NCBI RefSeq assembly: GCF_047200635.1
Contig: NZ_JBJZOI010000021.1
Coordinates: forward strand, 1 to 64,000
Reading direction: 5' to 3'
Source of the DNA: Saccharopolyspora_C sp047200635
GTDB lineage: Bacteria > Actinomycetota > Actinomycetes > Mycobacteriales > Pseudonocardiaceae
Length of the DNA stretch: 64,000 bases
Position numbers and translations under genes: made by a program. The notes below the pieces were generated by a model. The model did not search any database. It saw only the letters and a list, made by a program, of their open reading frames with translations, and had not been told where the DNA came from. Within the stretch, counting starts at the first letter, position 1, and every line of letters begins with the position of its first letter. Positions 1-8,234 of the stretch are shown in pieces.

Positions 1-498
1 ATCGACCGGATCCGGGAGCTCATCGCCGGGCGCCGGGTGGTGGCCGTGATCGCCACCCACGCCCACGACGACCACGTCCGGCTCGCCCCCGAGCTCGGCG
101 AGCTCGTGGACGCGCCGGTGTTCCTGCACCCCGCGGACGCGCCGGTGTGGCGGCTCACCCACCCCGACCGCGATCCCGACCGCTTCCTGGACGACCGGCA
201 GAGCATCGAGGTCGGCCGCGCCGAGCTCGTCGTCCTGCACACGCCGGGGCACTCGCCGGGCTCGGTGTGCCTGTACTGCCCCGACCTCGGCGCGGTGTTC
301 ACCGGGGACACCCTGTTCGCGGGCGGGCCGGGCGCCACCGGGCGTTCGTTCTCGGACTTCCCGACGATCACCCGATCGATCCGCGAGCGCCTGCTCCCGC
401 TGCCCGAGCGCACCCGCGTGCACCCCGGCCACGGCGAGAGCACCACCATCGCCGAGGTGGCCCCGCACCTCGACGAGTGGATCGCGCGCGGCCACTGA
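1..498 (+). CDS. MBL-fold metallo-hydrolase (5' partial)
   Basis: The reading frame is open from base 1, so the start lies outside the window; about 165 C-terminal residues are present. The metal-binding motif THAHDDH is near the left edge, followed by PGHSPGS, GDTLF and a terminal HPGHG. These are the ordered zinc-ligand motifs of the glyoxalase II/beta-lactamase-fold hydrolases. The compact C-terminus fits a single-domain hydroxyacylglutathione hydrolase-like protein. The substrate cannot be told. It ends 107 bases before the convergent gene on the other strand, with a strong inverted repeat between them. Confidence 0.85.
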   Translation: MDRIRELIAGRRVVAVIATHAHDDHVRLAPELGELVDAPVFLHPADAPVWRLTHPDRDPDRFLDDRQSIEVGRAELVVLHTPGHSPGSVCLYCPDLGAVFTGDTLFAGGPGATGRSFSDFPTITRSIRERLLPLPERTRVHPGHGESTTIAEVAPHLDEWIARGH

Positions 499-548
499 CC
501 GCGCGTCCGCGCACCGCGGCGCTCCTCTCGCGGGACGGCTCGATCCAT

Positions 549-596
549 GCTGAACGGCCCGTTCATCCGATCCGTCGGACGAACGGGCCGTTCAGC
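549..596. terminator. Long inverted repeat between convergent genes, likely bidirectional terminator
   Basis: A perfect 16-bp stem (549-564 with 581-596, GCTGAACGGCCCGTTC) continues after one mismatch into a further 5-bp stem around the loop TCCG. It lies between the stop codons of two convergent genes. There is no U-tract on either side, as is common for actinobacterial terminators. An operator is a less likely alternative. Confidence 0.75.
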
Positions 597-604
597 GCTC
601 GGCC

Positions 605-1534
605 TCAGCCGATGGGGGCGTGGGCCCAGCCGACGGCGGTCTTGGCGCCCTGCTCGTTCTCGACCCAGACCTCGCTCTCCAGGTGGCGTTCGCCGTCGTG
701 GTCGATCTCGCCGAGCACGGCGCCGCGCGCGGTGACCACCTCGTCGACGTAGAACGGGCGCACGAACTTCACCGACAGGTGGCCGCCCCCGATCCAGGCG
801 TCGCCGTGGAAGGAGCCGAGCAGCTGGGCGAGATACCCCACCTGCTGCATCGCCTGGGCGACGGTCCGGTCCATCCCGGATCGGCGCGCCCCGGCCGCAT
901 CGGTGTGGATGTTGGAGAATCCGCGGCCGCCCCAGGAGAACACGTACATCTGCTCCTGCGAGATGTGCTTGCGCACCGGACGGATCGGCGTTCGCGCCGC
1001 CAGGTCCCAGGACGCGCGGGCGGCGGGCTCGACGTCCAGCGCCTCACCGGTGACCAGTCGCGGCGGGGCCGGCGCGGTGCTGCGGCCGACGACGTCCGCG
1101 GCGTGCACCCGCATGATCTCGGTGCCCCGGTGCCGGAGCAGCAACCGCCCGTCGGCGCCGCGCGCCTCGGCCTCCATCACCACGTAGCCCTTGCCGCGGC
1201 GCACCTCGGTCTCGACGTAGCGACCGCTCAACGTCACCACCTCGCCGAGGGCGACCGGGGAGTGCAGCGAGAGCTCCTCGTGGGTGTGCAGGCCTTGCGC
1301 GGTGTTGCCGTCGTAGCGCGCGTAGAACAGGAACAGCAGCTCGTTCGACAGCACGATCGGGCTGACCGCCGGGCGGCCGCGCGCGTCGGTCAGCCGGACG
1401 CCGGGATCGTCCTGGGCGAAGGCGTAGTTGTTCACCACGCGCTCGTCGACGACCATCTCGAACGGGCCGAACTCCTCGGGGATCTCGATGTTCTCGAAGG
1501 TCGCGGTCTTGGTTCCGGTCCACCACTCGTTCAT
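605..1534 (-). CDS. MaoC-type double-hotdog acyl-CoA hydratase/dehydratase (309 aa)
   Basis: The N-terminal half resembles the FAS1-type dehydratase N-terminal domain (ENIEIPEEFGPFEMVVDE, FAQDDPG near residue 41). The C-terminal half is a MaoC-like hotdog with the motif FSNIHTDA, placing an Asn/His/Asp set where these hydratases carry catalytic residues. Such two-hotdog proteins hydrate enoyl-CoA or branched dicarboxylyl-CoA thioesters. The ATG at 1534 has GAGGAG just upstream. It is last in a leftward series with transporter, CoA-transferase, a paralogous hydratase and a GntR regulator, which supports a role in one acyl-CoA pathway. The substrate is not determinable. Confidence 0.8.
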   Translation of the reverse strand: MNEWWTGTKTATFENIEIPEEFGPFEMVVDERVVNNYAFAQDDPGVRLTDARGRPAVSPIVLSNELLFLFYARYDGNTAQGLHTHEELSLHSPVALGEVVTLSGRYVETEVRRGKGYVVMEAEARGADGRLLLRHRGTEIMRVHAADVVGRSTAPAPPRLVTGEALDVEPAARASWDLAARTPIRPVRKHISQEQMYVFSWGGRGFSNIHTDAAGARRSGMDRTVAQAMQQVGYLAQLLGSFHGDAWIGGGHLSVKFVRPFYVDEVVTARGAVLGEIDHDGERHLESEVWVENEQGAKTAVGWAHAPIG

Positions 1535-1627
1535 GTTTCGCTCCTCGATGGGCGTGCGCCACCGCCGCTCCGGGCGTGCGGGAGCGCGATGGGGGGTGTT
1601 CTCGGGCGCGGCCTCGGCCGCGCGGGA

Positions 1628-2332
1628 TCAGGCGTCGAGCCGGACGACGAACGGGAATTCCGGCCGGGTCCAGCTCGAGGCGTGCTCGACGGGGCGCCCG
1701 GAGCCTTCGTGCGCGGTCCGGTGCGCCTCCACGAGCGGGGCGCGCTGCGGAACTCCCAGCAGCCCCGCCAGCTCCTTGGTCGCGGCGCAGGCCGTGATCT
1801 CCTGCTCCGCCCAGCTCACCGCGATGCCGCAGCGCTCGGCGAGCGTGCGGTACAGCGAGCCCTCGATCAGCTCGGTGCGCGCCAGGCCCGGGGCGGCCGC
1901 GACGGGGACCCAGGACTCCTGCACGGCGGCGGGCGTCCCGCCGACGGTGCGCAGCCGCACCAGCCGGACGGTCTCGGCCGTCTCGCCGAGTTCGAGCACC
2001 CGGGCCACCGCGGCGGGCGGGACCTGCACGAGGCGCCGGATCTCGGTGGTGACGACGTCCTCGGAGACCTCGTCGCCGAAGGGCACCAGCCGGTTCAGCC
2101 GCCGGGACCGGGCGCGCTGCGGGGCGACGAAGCTGCCCGCCCCGCGCCTGCGCACCACGAGGCGTTCCCGCACCAGGGCGTCGAGCGCCTGGCGCACCGT
2201 CATGCGGCTGACCCGGTAGCGCTCGGCCAGTTCCTTCTCGCTGGGCAGCCTGGCTTCGGGCGGGAGAGCGCCGGCGGTGATCTGGTCGAGCAGATCACCT
2301 CGGATGACCTCGTACATCGGGCGCGTGGCCAC
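1628..2332 (-). CDS. GntR/HutC-family transcriptional regulator with UTRA domain
   Basis: A winged helix-turn-helix occupies the first 70 residues (LPSEKELAERYRVSRMTVRQ, then VRRRGAGSFV), followed by a UTRA ligand-binding domain ending in EFPFVVRLDA. This is the HutC subfamily layout, in which a small metabolite lifts repression. I place the start at the GTG at 2332, preceded by GAGGAG; a TTG at 2377 in the same frame would add 15 residues. It sits inside the leftward catabolic operon between the two MaoC-type genes, so it probably controls that operon and the divergent TPP enzyme. A dyad at 6196-6211 is a candidate operator. Confidence 0.88.
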   Translation of the reverse strand: MATRPMYEVIRGDLLDQITAGALPPEARLPSEKELAERYRVSRMTVRQALDALVRERLVVRRRGAGSFVAPQRARSRRLNRLVPFGDEVSEDVVTTEIRRLVQVPPAAVARVLELGETAETVRLVRLRTVGGTPAAVQESWVPVAAAPGLARTELIEGSLYRTLAERCGIAVSWAEQEITACAATKELAGLLGVPQRAPLVEAHRTAHEGSGRPVEHASSWTRPEFPFVVRLDA

Positions 2333-2419
2333 GGCGGTGAGCTCCTCGGGGTCGTGGGATGACCGGCGCGAACGCAAGCCAGGGTAGCCCGCCCTGATCG
2401 CGCCGTTGCGGCTCGTCGC

Positions 2420-3415
2420 TCAGCTCGCCGGGACCTCGGCCCGCGCCCAGCCGATCGTGCTGAGGGCGCCGTCCGCGCGGCGGACCCACACCTCGACCTC
2501 GACGCCGAGCCGATCGTCCGCCAGCTCCCGCACGGCCGTGACGGCACCGCCCACCTCCAGCTGCTCGAAGACCTCGACGGGCCTGATGAACTTCACCCGC
2601 AGCCAGCCGCCGGTGAACAGGTCGGCGCCGAAGAAGCGGGTCAGCATCCCGGTGATGAGCCCGCACTGCTGCTGGCCTTGCACGATCGGGATGCGCAGCC
2701 CGCCCGCGCGGGCCACCGCCAGGTCGCTGTGGGTGTTGCGGACGTACTCCCCGCAGCGGGAGAACACCGAGGCCTGCTCCTGCGTGATCGTCACGTGCAG
2801 GAACGGCAGCGGCGCCCCGGGCCGCAGCGACGGAGTGCCCACGACCGCGGTCGGCGCGTCCTCGTCGAAGGTGCCGTCCACGGTCCCGGAACCGCCCGCG
2901 CCGCTGGTGCTGCCGCGCCCGGCGACGTCCCCGGGCCGGGTGCGCAGGATCTCCACGCCCCGGTGGCGCAGGATGCCGCGGCCACCCGCCCCGGTGGCGC
3001 TGGCCTCCATCACCACGTAGTCCTGGCCGCGCTTGGTGAACGACTCGACGTAGGTGCCGTCCAGCGTCACCTCCTCGTCGAGGTGCGCCGGCCCGTCGAA
3101 CCAGAGCTGCTCCTCGGTGTGCAGCCCGACGGTCCGGCTCGCCGCGTACACCGTGGTGAACAGCTGGACGAGGTCGTTGGAGAGCAGTCCCGCGTGCGCG
3201 ATCCGCCCGCCGAACGGGCTCGGACCGAAGTGCCACGGGTGGTAGTCGTCCTGGGTGAAGGCGTAGCGCTTGATCTTGTGGTCGTCGACCACGAGGGTCA
3301 CCGGGCCGAGCCGCTCGGGGATCTCCAGGTTCTCCGGGACGGGTTCCTTGAGCCCCGCCTCCGGATCGACCCCGTGCGCCACCACGCGGGGATCGGTCAG
3401 GTCTCGCCAGGTCAT
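2420..3415 (-). CDS. MaoC-type double-hotdog acyl-CoA hydratase (331 aa)
   Basis: This is a paralogue of the protein encoded at 605-1534. The N-terminal hotdog has FTQDDYHPWHFG followed by GGRIAHA, the usual Asp/His hydratase pattern. The second hotdog has RNTHSDLAVARAG. A low-complexity Gly/Ser linker joins the halves around residues 160-175. The ATG at 3415 is preceded by GAGGA. It lies 52 bases after a CaiB-type CoA-transferase gene in the same direction, so the acyl-CoA made by the transferase is a plausible substrate. Having two hydratases suggests either two hydration steps or a heteromeric enzyme; this is inference. Confidence 0.8.
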   Translation of the reverse strand: MTWRDLTDPRVVAHGVDPEAGLKEPVPENLEIPERLGPVTLVVDDHKIKRYAFTQDDYHPWHFGPSPFGGRIAHAGLLSNDLVQLFTTVYAASRTVGLHTEEQLWFDGPAHLDEEVTLDGTYVESFTKRGQDYVVMEASATGAGGRGILRHRGVEILRTRPGDVAGRGSTSGAGGSGTVDGTFDEDAPTAVVGTPSLRPGAPLPFLHVTITQEQASVFSRCGEYVRNTHSDLAVARAGGLRIPIVQGQQQCGLITGMLTRFFGADLFTGGWLRVKFIRPVEVFEQLEVGGAVTAVRELADDRLGVEVEVWVRRADGALSTIGWARAEVPAS

Positions 3416-3467
3416 GCTTCCTCGATTCTCTCGCCGGGGGGCGGGTGCGCCGCCTCGGTCCGGGTGG

Positions 3468-4664
3468 TCAGATCACGCCCGCGGCGCGCAGCTCGCCCAG
3501 CCGCCCGGGACCGAAGCCGAGCAGCCGGGAGTAGACCTCGTCGTTGTCCTCGCCCGGCAGCGGCGGCGCCTTGCGCACGGCGCCGGGGGTCGCGCCGAGC
3601 TTGAGCGCCATCCCGGGCAGCACCAGCGTGCCCAGCTCCGGGTGCTCGACCTCGATCATCATGTCCCGCGACCGGATCTGCTCGGAGTCGGTGGCCTGGG
3701 CGACCGTGTTGACCGGGGAGCACGGCACCCCGGCCGCGGCCAGCAGCTCGCCGAGTCGCTCCGAGGTGTGCAGCCGGGTGAAACCGCGCACCACGTCGTC
3801 CACCGCCTCCACGTTCGCCAGCCGCGAGTCCTGATCGGCGAACCGCGGGTCAGCGGCGAGCTCGGGCCTGCCCATCGCGGCGGCGAGCCGGGGGAACAGC
3901 GCGTCCGTCCCCGCGTGCAGGTACACGTGCCCGTCGGCGGTGGGGTAGGCGTTGGCGGGCACCGTGATGTGGTCCCGGTTGCCGGTGCGCCCGGTCTCCT
4001 CGCCGAGCATCCGCCACGCCGTCGGCAGCGTGCCCATGCAGGAGAACAGCGCGTCCAGGCAGGCGATGTCCACGTGCTGTCCGAGGCCGGTCCGGGCGCG
4101 GGCCGCCAGCGCCATCATCGCGCCCATCACGCCGTGGAACGCGGCGATGTGGTCGGCCACGAACGCCCCGGCCATCGTCGGCGGACCGTCCGGGGAGCCC
4201 GTCGTGCTCATCAGTCCCGAGGCGGCCTGCGCGATCGCGTCGAACAGGGCGCGGTCCCGGTCGGGACCCGTCTGACCGAAGCCGGAGATCGAGACCAGCA
4301 CGGTGCGCGGGTTGAGCTCGTGCAGCCGCTCCCAGCCGATCCCGATCTTGTCCAGGGTGCCGGGCCGGAAGTTCTCCACGACCACGTCGCTGCCGCGCAC
4401 CAGCTCCTCCAGCACCGCCAGCGCCTCCGGGTGCCGGGTGTCGAGGGTGATGCCGTGCTTGCTGCGGTTGTAGTTCAGCGTGTAGAGGCTGTGCCCCCGG
4501 TGGTGCGGGACGTGGCGGCGGGAGTCCTCCCCGCCCGGCCGCTCCACCTTGATCACCTCGGCGCCCATGTCGCCGAGGATCTGGCAGCACAGCGGGCCGG
4601 CGATGAACCGCGACAGGTCCAGCACGCGCAGTCCGCTCAGCGGTGGCGCCTGCTCCTCGGTCAT
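3468..4664 (-). CDS. CaiB/BaiF family (family III) CoA-transferase (398 aa)
   Basis: The N-terminus carries the family signature RFIAGPLCCQILGDMGAEV with VIKVERPGGED, then YNRSKHGITLDTRHPEALAV and VVVENFRPGTLDKIG. The segment GQHVDIACLDALF holds the Asp used to form the acyl-anhydride intermediate. The enzyme moves CoA between carboxylic acids. It matches the second CoA-transferase of this locus (8235-9431) in length and in most motifs, so the two are paralogues. GGGAGG precedes the ATG. It lies 16 bases downstream of the transporter gene and is probably co-transcribed with it. Confidence 0.9.
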   Translation of the reverse strand: MTEEQAPPLSGLRVLDLSRFIAGPLCCQILGDMGAEVIKVERPGGEDSRRHVPHHRGHSLYTLNYNRSKHGITLDTRHPEALAVLEELVRGSDVVVENFRPGTLDKIGIGWERLHELNPRTVLVSISGFGQTGPDRDRALFDAIAQAASGLMSTTGSPDGPPTMAGAFVADHIAAFHGVMGAMMALAARARTGLGQHVDIACLDALFSCMGTLPTAWRMLGEETGRTGNRDHITVPANAYPTADGHVYLHAGTDALFPRLAAAMGRPELAADPRFADQDSRLANVEAVDDVVRGFTRLHTSERLGELLAAAGVPCSPVNTVAQATDSEQIRSRDMMIEVEHPELGTLVLPGMALKLGATPGAVRKAPPLPGEDNDEVYSRLLGFGPGRLGELRAAGVI

Positions 4665-4680
4665 GCTCGTTCCTCCCTCG

Positions 4681-6066
4681 TCAACCGCGGGCGGCGGCGC
4701 GGTGCTCGGTGTCGGGGGCGTCCAGGTCGCGATCCTTGGTCTCCGGGGCCAACCACGCGCAGATCAGCGCGATCAGCACGAACCCGCCGGTGATCGCGGC
4801 GACCGGCCACGGATCGCCGCCGGTGGCGATGAGCAGCGCGGTCGAGGCCGCGGGCCACACCCCGATCAGGATTCCCGGCAGCTGCGCGGCCAGCGAGATG
4901 CCGGTGTAGCGGACCTTGGTGCCGAACAGCTCGGCGAAGAACGCGGGCTCCACCCCGTACATCGGCCCGACCGAGAGCACGTAGAACCCGACGTAGACGA
5001 CGTACATCAGCGCGACCGAACCGGTGTCCAGGGCCCAGAAGAACGGGAAGACCAGGACCAGCCCGGCCACCGCGCCGAAGGCGAACACCGAGCGGCGGCC
5101 CCAGCGGTCGGCGGCGAGTCCGGAGGCGGCGTAGCCGAACAGCGCGAGCACGGCGGCGACGGTCCCGGCCAGCAGCACCTCGGTCTCGGGCAGGTCGGTG
5201 TAGTTCGTGGCGTAGGCCAGCCCGATGGTGAGGATCAGGTACCCGGCGAACACCTCGCCCAGCCGCATCCCCATCGCCAGCAGCAGCGGCCTGCGGAAGC
5301 TCCGCAGCACCTGGCCGAGCGGCAGCGGCTCGGCCTTGGCGGAATCCTGCTCCAGGCTGCGCTGGGCGGCCTGGAAGGACGGCGTCTCGGTGAGCTTGAG
5401 CCGGATGAACATGCCGAGCGCGATGAGCACCCCGCTGAGCAGGAACGGAACGCGCCATCCCCAGGACATCAGCTGCTCCTCGGGCAGCGTGGAGACCCAG
5501 GCGAAGATCGCCGTGCTCAGCACCAGCCCGACCGCGTTGCCGATCTGCGGGAAGGTGCCGTAGAGGCCGCGCTTGCCCGGCGGGGCGAACTCGACGGCGA
5601 CCAGCGAGGCACCACCCCACTCGCCGCCGACGCCGAGGCCCTGCACGAGGCGGCACAGCACCAGCAGCACCGGTGCCCAGATCCCGATCATCGCGGTGGT
5701 GGGCAGCAGTCCGATCAGGAAGGTCGCGGTGCCCATCATGAGCAGCGTCGTGACCAGCGCGGCCTTGCGGCCGATGCGGTCGCCGAGGTGGCCGAACACG
5801 ATGCCGCCCACGGGCCGGGCGAAGAACCCCACTCCGAACACGGCGAACGCGGACAGCGTGCCGAGCAGCGGATCGTCGCCGGGGAAGAACAACCGGCCGA
5901 AGACCAGCGCCGAGGCCGTCCCGAAGATGAAGTAGTCGTACCACTCCACGGCGGTCCCGACGAGGCTCGCGAACGCCGCGCGCCGGGCCAGGCCGCGCCG
6001 CCCGGGCTCGGTGCCGGTGGCGCCGTCCGGGGTGGGCGGTGGGGTGGGTTCAGGGGGACTGACCAT
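4681..6066 (-). CDS. MFS transporter, metabolite:H+ symporter (MHS) type (461 aa)
   Basis: After a Pro-rich cytosolic start comes the MHS signature FASLVGTAVEWYDYFIFGTA and the loop-2 motif GHLGDRIGRKAAL. About twelve hydrophobic segments follow, and the C-terminus is charged. Relatives carry organic acids, shikimate, proline or dicarboxylates with protons across the cytoplasmic membrane. The start is set at the ATG at 6066, which has GGAG eight bases upstream and fits family length; the frame is open further upstream but that stretch has no family similarity. As first gene of the leftward operon it likely imports the acid activated by the CoA-transferases. Confidence 0.9.
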   Translation of the reverse strand: MVSPPEPTPPPTPDGATGTEPGRRGLARRAAFASLVGTAVEWYDYFIFGTASALVFGRLFFPGDDPLLGTLSAFAVFGVGFFARPVGGIVFGHLGDRIGRKAALVTTLLMMGTATFLIGLLPTTAMIGIWAPVLLVLCRLVQGLGVGGEWGGASLVAVEFAPPGKRGLYGTFPQIGNAVGLVLSTAIFAWVSTLPEEQLMSWGWRVPFLLSGVLIALGMFIRLKLTETPSFQAAQRSLEQDSAKAEPLPLGQVLRSFRRPLLLAMGMRLGEVFAGYLILTIGLAYATNYTDLPETEVLLAGTVAAVLALFGYAASGLAADRWGRRSVFAFGAVAGLVLVFPFFWALDTGSVALMYVVYVGFYVLSVGPMYGVEPAFFAELFGTKVRYTGISLAAQLPGILIGVWPAASTALLIATGGDPWPVAAITGGFVLIALICAWLAPETKDRDLDAPDTEHRAAARG

Positions 6067-6431
6067 GTGCTGACTCCGTTGTCGCTGCGGTTCGAGGCGC
6101 TCGGGCGGTGCGGCTGCCGAGCCGGGGGAGGCGTCGGCGCATCGTCGGCGTGCGCCGGAGTACTCGATGGTGCACCGGAGAAGGCCGGAATAAAAGACTA
6201 GACAACTAGTCATTGAAGCGTATGGTGAGGACCCGGCGCCCAGCGCTGGTCGACGGACCCGACCCGGCGCGGACCGGGCGGAACCGGACCGAGAACACCC
6301 CGACGCGGCGGGACGATCCGCGATCCAGATCGAATCGGGCCGAGCCGGAGCACCCGGCGGCCCTCGATTCCCAGCGAACCCGCCTCCTGCCCCGGCGGAG
6401 CCGCGCAACGCGAAGTGGAAGGGATGCACGG
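6067..6431. other. Divergent promoter region of the transporter and TPP-enzyme operons
   Basis: 365 bases without a convincing gene. It must hold both divergent promoters. The stretch around 6186-6216 is unusually AT-rich and contains the dyad described at 6196-6211. The frame of the TPP enzyme is open leftward to 6213, but that extension is Arg/Pro-rich and unlike the family. Confidence 0.6.
6196..6211. promoter_or_regulatory. Dyad GACTAG-ACAA-CTAGTC, candidate GntR operator
   Basis: A perfect 6-bp inverted repeat with a 4-base spacer in an AT-rich island between divergent operons. HutC/GntR regulators often bind short CTAG-centred dyads of the GTCTAGAC kind, and a HutC-type gene lies in the leftward operon. 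The assignment rests on position and resemblance only. Confidence 0.45.
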
Positions 6432-8129
6432 ATGTCGGAGAAGCTCACCGGTGGCCGACTGGTCGTGAGGATGCTCGAATCGCTCGGCGTCACCCACGTC
6501 TTCGGGGTGGTCGGGGGTCAGACCCTCGCGATCACCGACGCGATCATCGACACCCCGTCGATCGAGTTCGTGCACACCCGGCACGAGGGCGCGGCCGCGG
6601 TCATGGCCGACGCGCACGGCCGCCTCACCGGGCGGCCCGCGGTCGCCATCGCCACCACCGGGCCGGGGGCGACGAACCTGCTCACCGGAGTCGGCGGCGC
6701 GTTCCGCGACTCCAGCCCGGCGATCATCATCACGTGCAACAACAACGGCGAGAACATCCACAAGGACGACGCCCAGAACGCCGACCACGTGCAGATCTTC
6801 GCGCCGTTCACCAAGTTCTCCCGGCTCGTCGCGCACGGCTCCTCGATCAAGCAGGCGATGGAGGAGGCCTACGTCAACGCGATGACCGGCAACCCGGGCC
6901 CGGTGCACCTCGACTTCGCCCGCGACACCATCGAGCAGCCGCTGGCCGAGGTGCCGGAGGTGCCTGCGGTGCACCCGGTGCGGTCCTGGGTGGGGGAGCG
7001 GCCGGTCGCCGCCCCGGAGCGGGTCCGCGCCGTGGCCGAGCGGCTGCTCGCGGCCGAGCGACCGGTGATCTGGCTGGGCAACGGCGGCAACCGCTCGCGC
7101 GGCGGGGACGACGTGCTGGCCCTGGCCGAAGCGCTGAACATCCCGGTGATCACCACCTTCAACGGCATCGGCGCCGTGCCCACCTCGCACCCGCTGGTGT
7201 TCGGCGCGCTGTCCAGGATGGGGACCAGCCTCAGCTCGCGGGTGGTGGCCGAATCGGACCTGGTGCTCGCGCTGGGCAACAGCCTCAACGCGGTGTCGAC
7301 CGGCCGCTGGCGGCTGCGGCTGCCCGAGGTGGTGCAGGTGGACGTGGACCCGGCGATGATCGGGCGCTACTACGCGGAGAGCACCACCGGCGTCGTCGGC
7401 GACCTCACCGCGTTCAGCCGCGACCTGCTCTCCGCCACCGCCGACCGCGCCGAGCAGGCCCGCGCGGGCCGCGCGGGATGGGTCGCGGGACTCCAGGACG
7501 CCGATCGGGACTGGTGGGCCCTGTCGGAATCCCGCGACCCGGTGACCCCGGGCGCCGTGGCACCGCCGGTGGTGGTGCGGGCGCTGCGCGAGGTCACCCC
7601 CGCCGACGCCGTGCTCATCCCCGACGCGGGCAACCCCGGGGTCTGGTCGTTCCTGTGGGAGATGGACCGCCCGCACCGCTACCTCAAGCCGGTCGGTTTC
7701 GGGAACATGGGCTTCGCGCTGCCCGCCGCCATCGCCTCGGTCGCGGTGGAGCCGCAGCGGCCGGTGCTGGCGCTGATCGGCGACGGGTCCCTGGGCATGA
7801 GCCTCGGCGAGCTGGAGACGCTGGCCCGCGCCGGCGGACCCGTGGTGCTGGTGGTGCTCAACGACTCCAGCTACGGCAACATCCGCCAGGAGCAGGAGCT
7901 GCACTTCGACGGCCGCACCACCGGGGTCGACTTCGAGGACGTCGACTTCGCGCAGGTGGCGCGGGGGATGGGCGTGCGGGCGGAGCGGGTCACCGAGGTC
8001 GGCGCGCTCACCGCGGCCGCGAAGGACGCCTTCGCCGCCGGGGTGCCGTTCCTGCTGGACGTGGTGCTCGACCGGGAGGCGAACGCCTGGACCTACCCCG
8101 CGTTCGCCCCGCACCGGCCGCAGGGCTGA
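6432..8129 (+). CDS. TPP-dependent enzyme, acetolactate synthase / 2-hydroxyacyl-CoA lyase superfamily (565 aa)
   Basis: All three domains of the family are present. The N-terminal pyrimidine-binding domain has the catalytic Glu at about residue 52 (RHEGAA) and TTGPGATN. A central domain follows, then a C-terminal pyrophosphate-binding domain with GDGSLGMSLGELETLA and NDSSYGN around residues 449-478. The ATG at 6432 has AAGGGA upstream. Family members include acetolactate synthase, oxalyl-CoA decarboxylase and 2-hydroxyacyl-CoA lyase. Placement directly before a CaiB-type CoA-transferase recalls the oxalyl-CoA decarboxylase/formyl-CoA transferase pair and favours a CoA-thioester substrate, but sequence alone does not settle it. 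True biosynthetic acetolactate synthase is unlikely, since no regulatory subunit gene is nearby. Confidence 0.8.
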   Translation: MSEKLTGGRLVVRMLESLGVTHVFGVVGGQTLAITDAIIDTPSIEFVHTRHEGAAAVMADAHGRLTGRPAVAIATTGPGATNLLTGVGGAFRDSSPAIIITCNNNGENIHKDDAQNADHVQIFAPFTKFSRLVAHGSSIKQAMEEAYVNAMTGNPGPVHLDFARDTIEQPLAEVPEVPAVHPVRSWVGERPVAAPERVRAVAERLLAAERPVIWLGNGGNRSRGGDDVLALAEALNIPVITTFNGIGAVPTSHPLVFGALSRMGTSLSSRVVAESDLVLALGNSLNAVSTGRWRLRLPEVVQVDVDPAMIGRYYAESTTGVVGDLTAFSRDLLSATADRAEQARAGRAGWVAGLQDADRDWWALSESRDPVTPGAVAPPVVVRALREVTPADAVLIPDAGNPGVWSFLWEMDRPHRYLKPVGFGNMGFALPAAIASVAVEPQRPVLALIGDGSLGMSLGELETLARAGGPVVLVVLNDSSYGNIRQEQELHFDGRTTGVDFEDVDFAQVARGMGVRAERVTEVGALTAAAKDAFAAGVPFLLDVVLDREANAWTYPAFAPHRPQG

Positions 8130-8234
8130 CCGGACCACCGCTCGCGAGGCGGCAGGATGGGCCAGGCCACCGCGCAGCCGGTGGCCCAACCCGCCGGGCA
8201 ACGCGGCCCGGCGGCACGGAAGGGGAGGGCACAG

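Noticed and set aside
6432..8129. Housekeeping acetolactate synthase (ilvB)
   Set aside because: No ilvN/ilvC neighbours; placed instead among CoA-transferases and hydratases, so a catabolic lyase is more likely.
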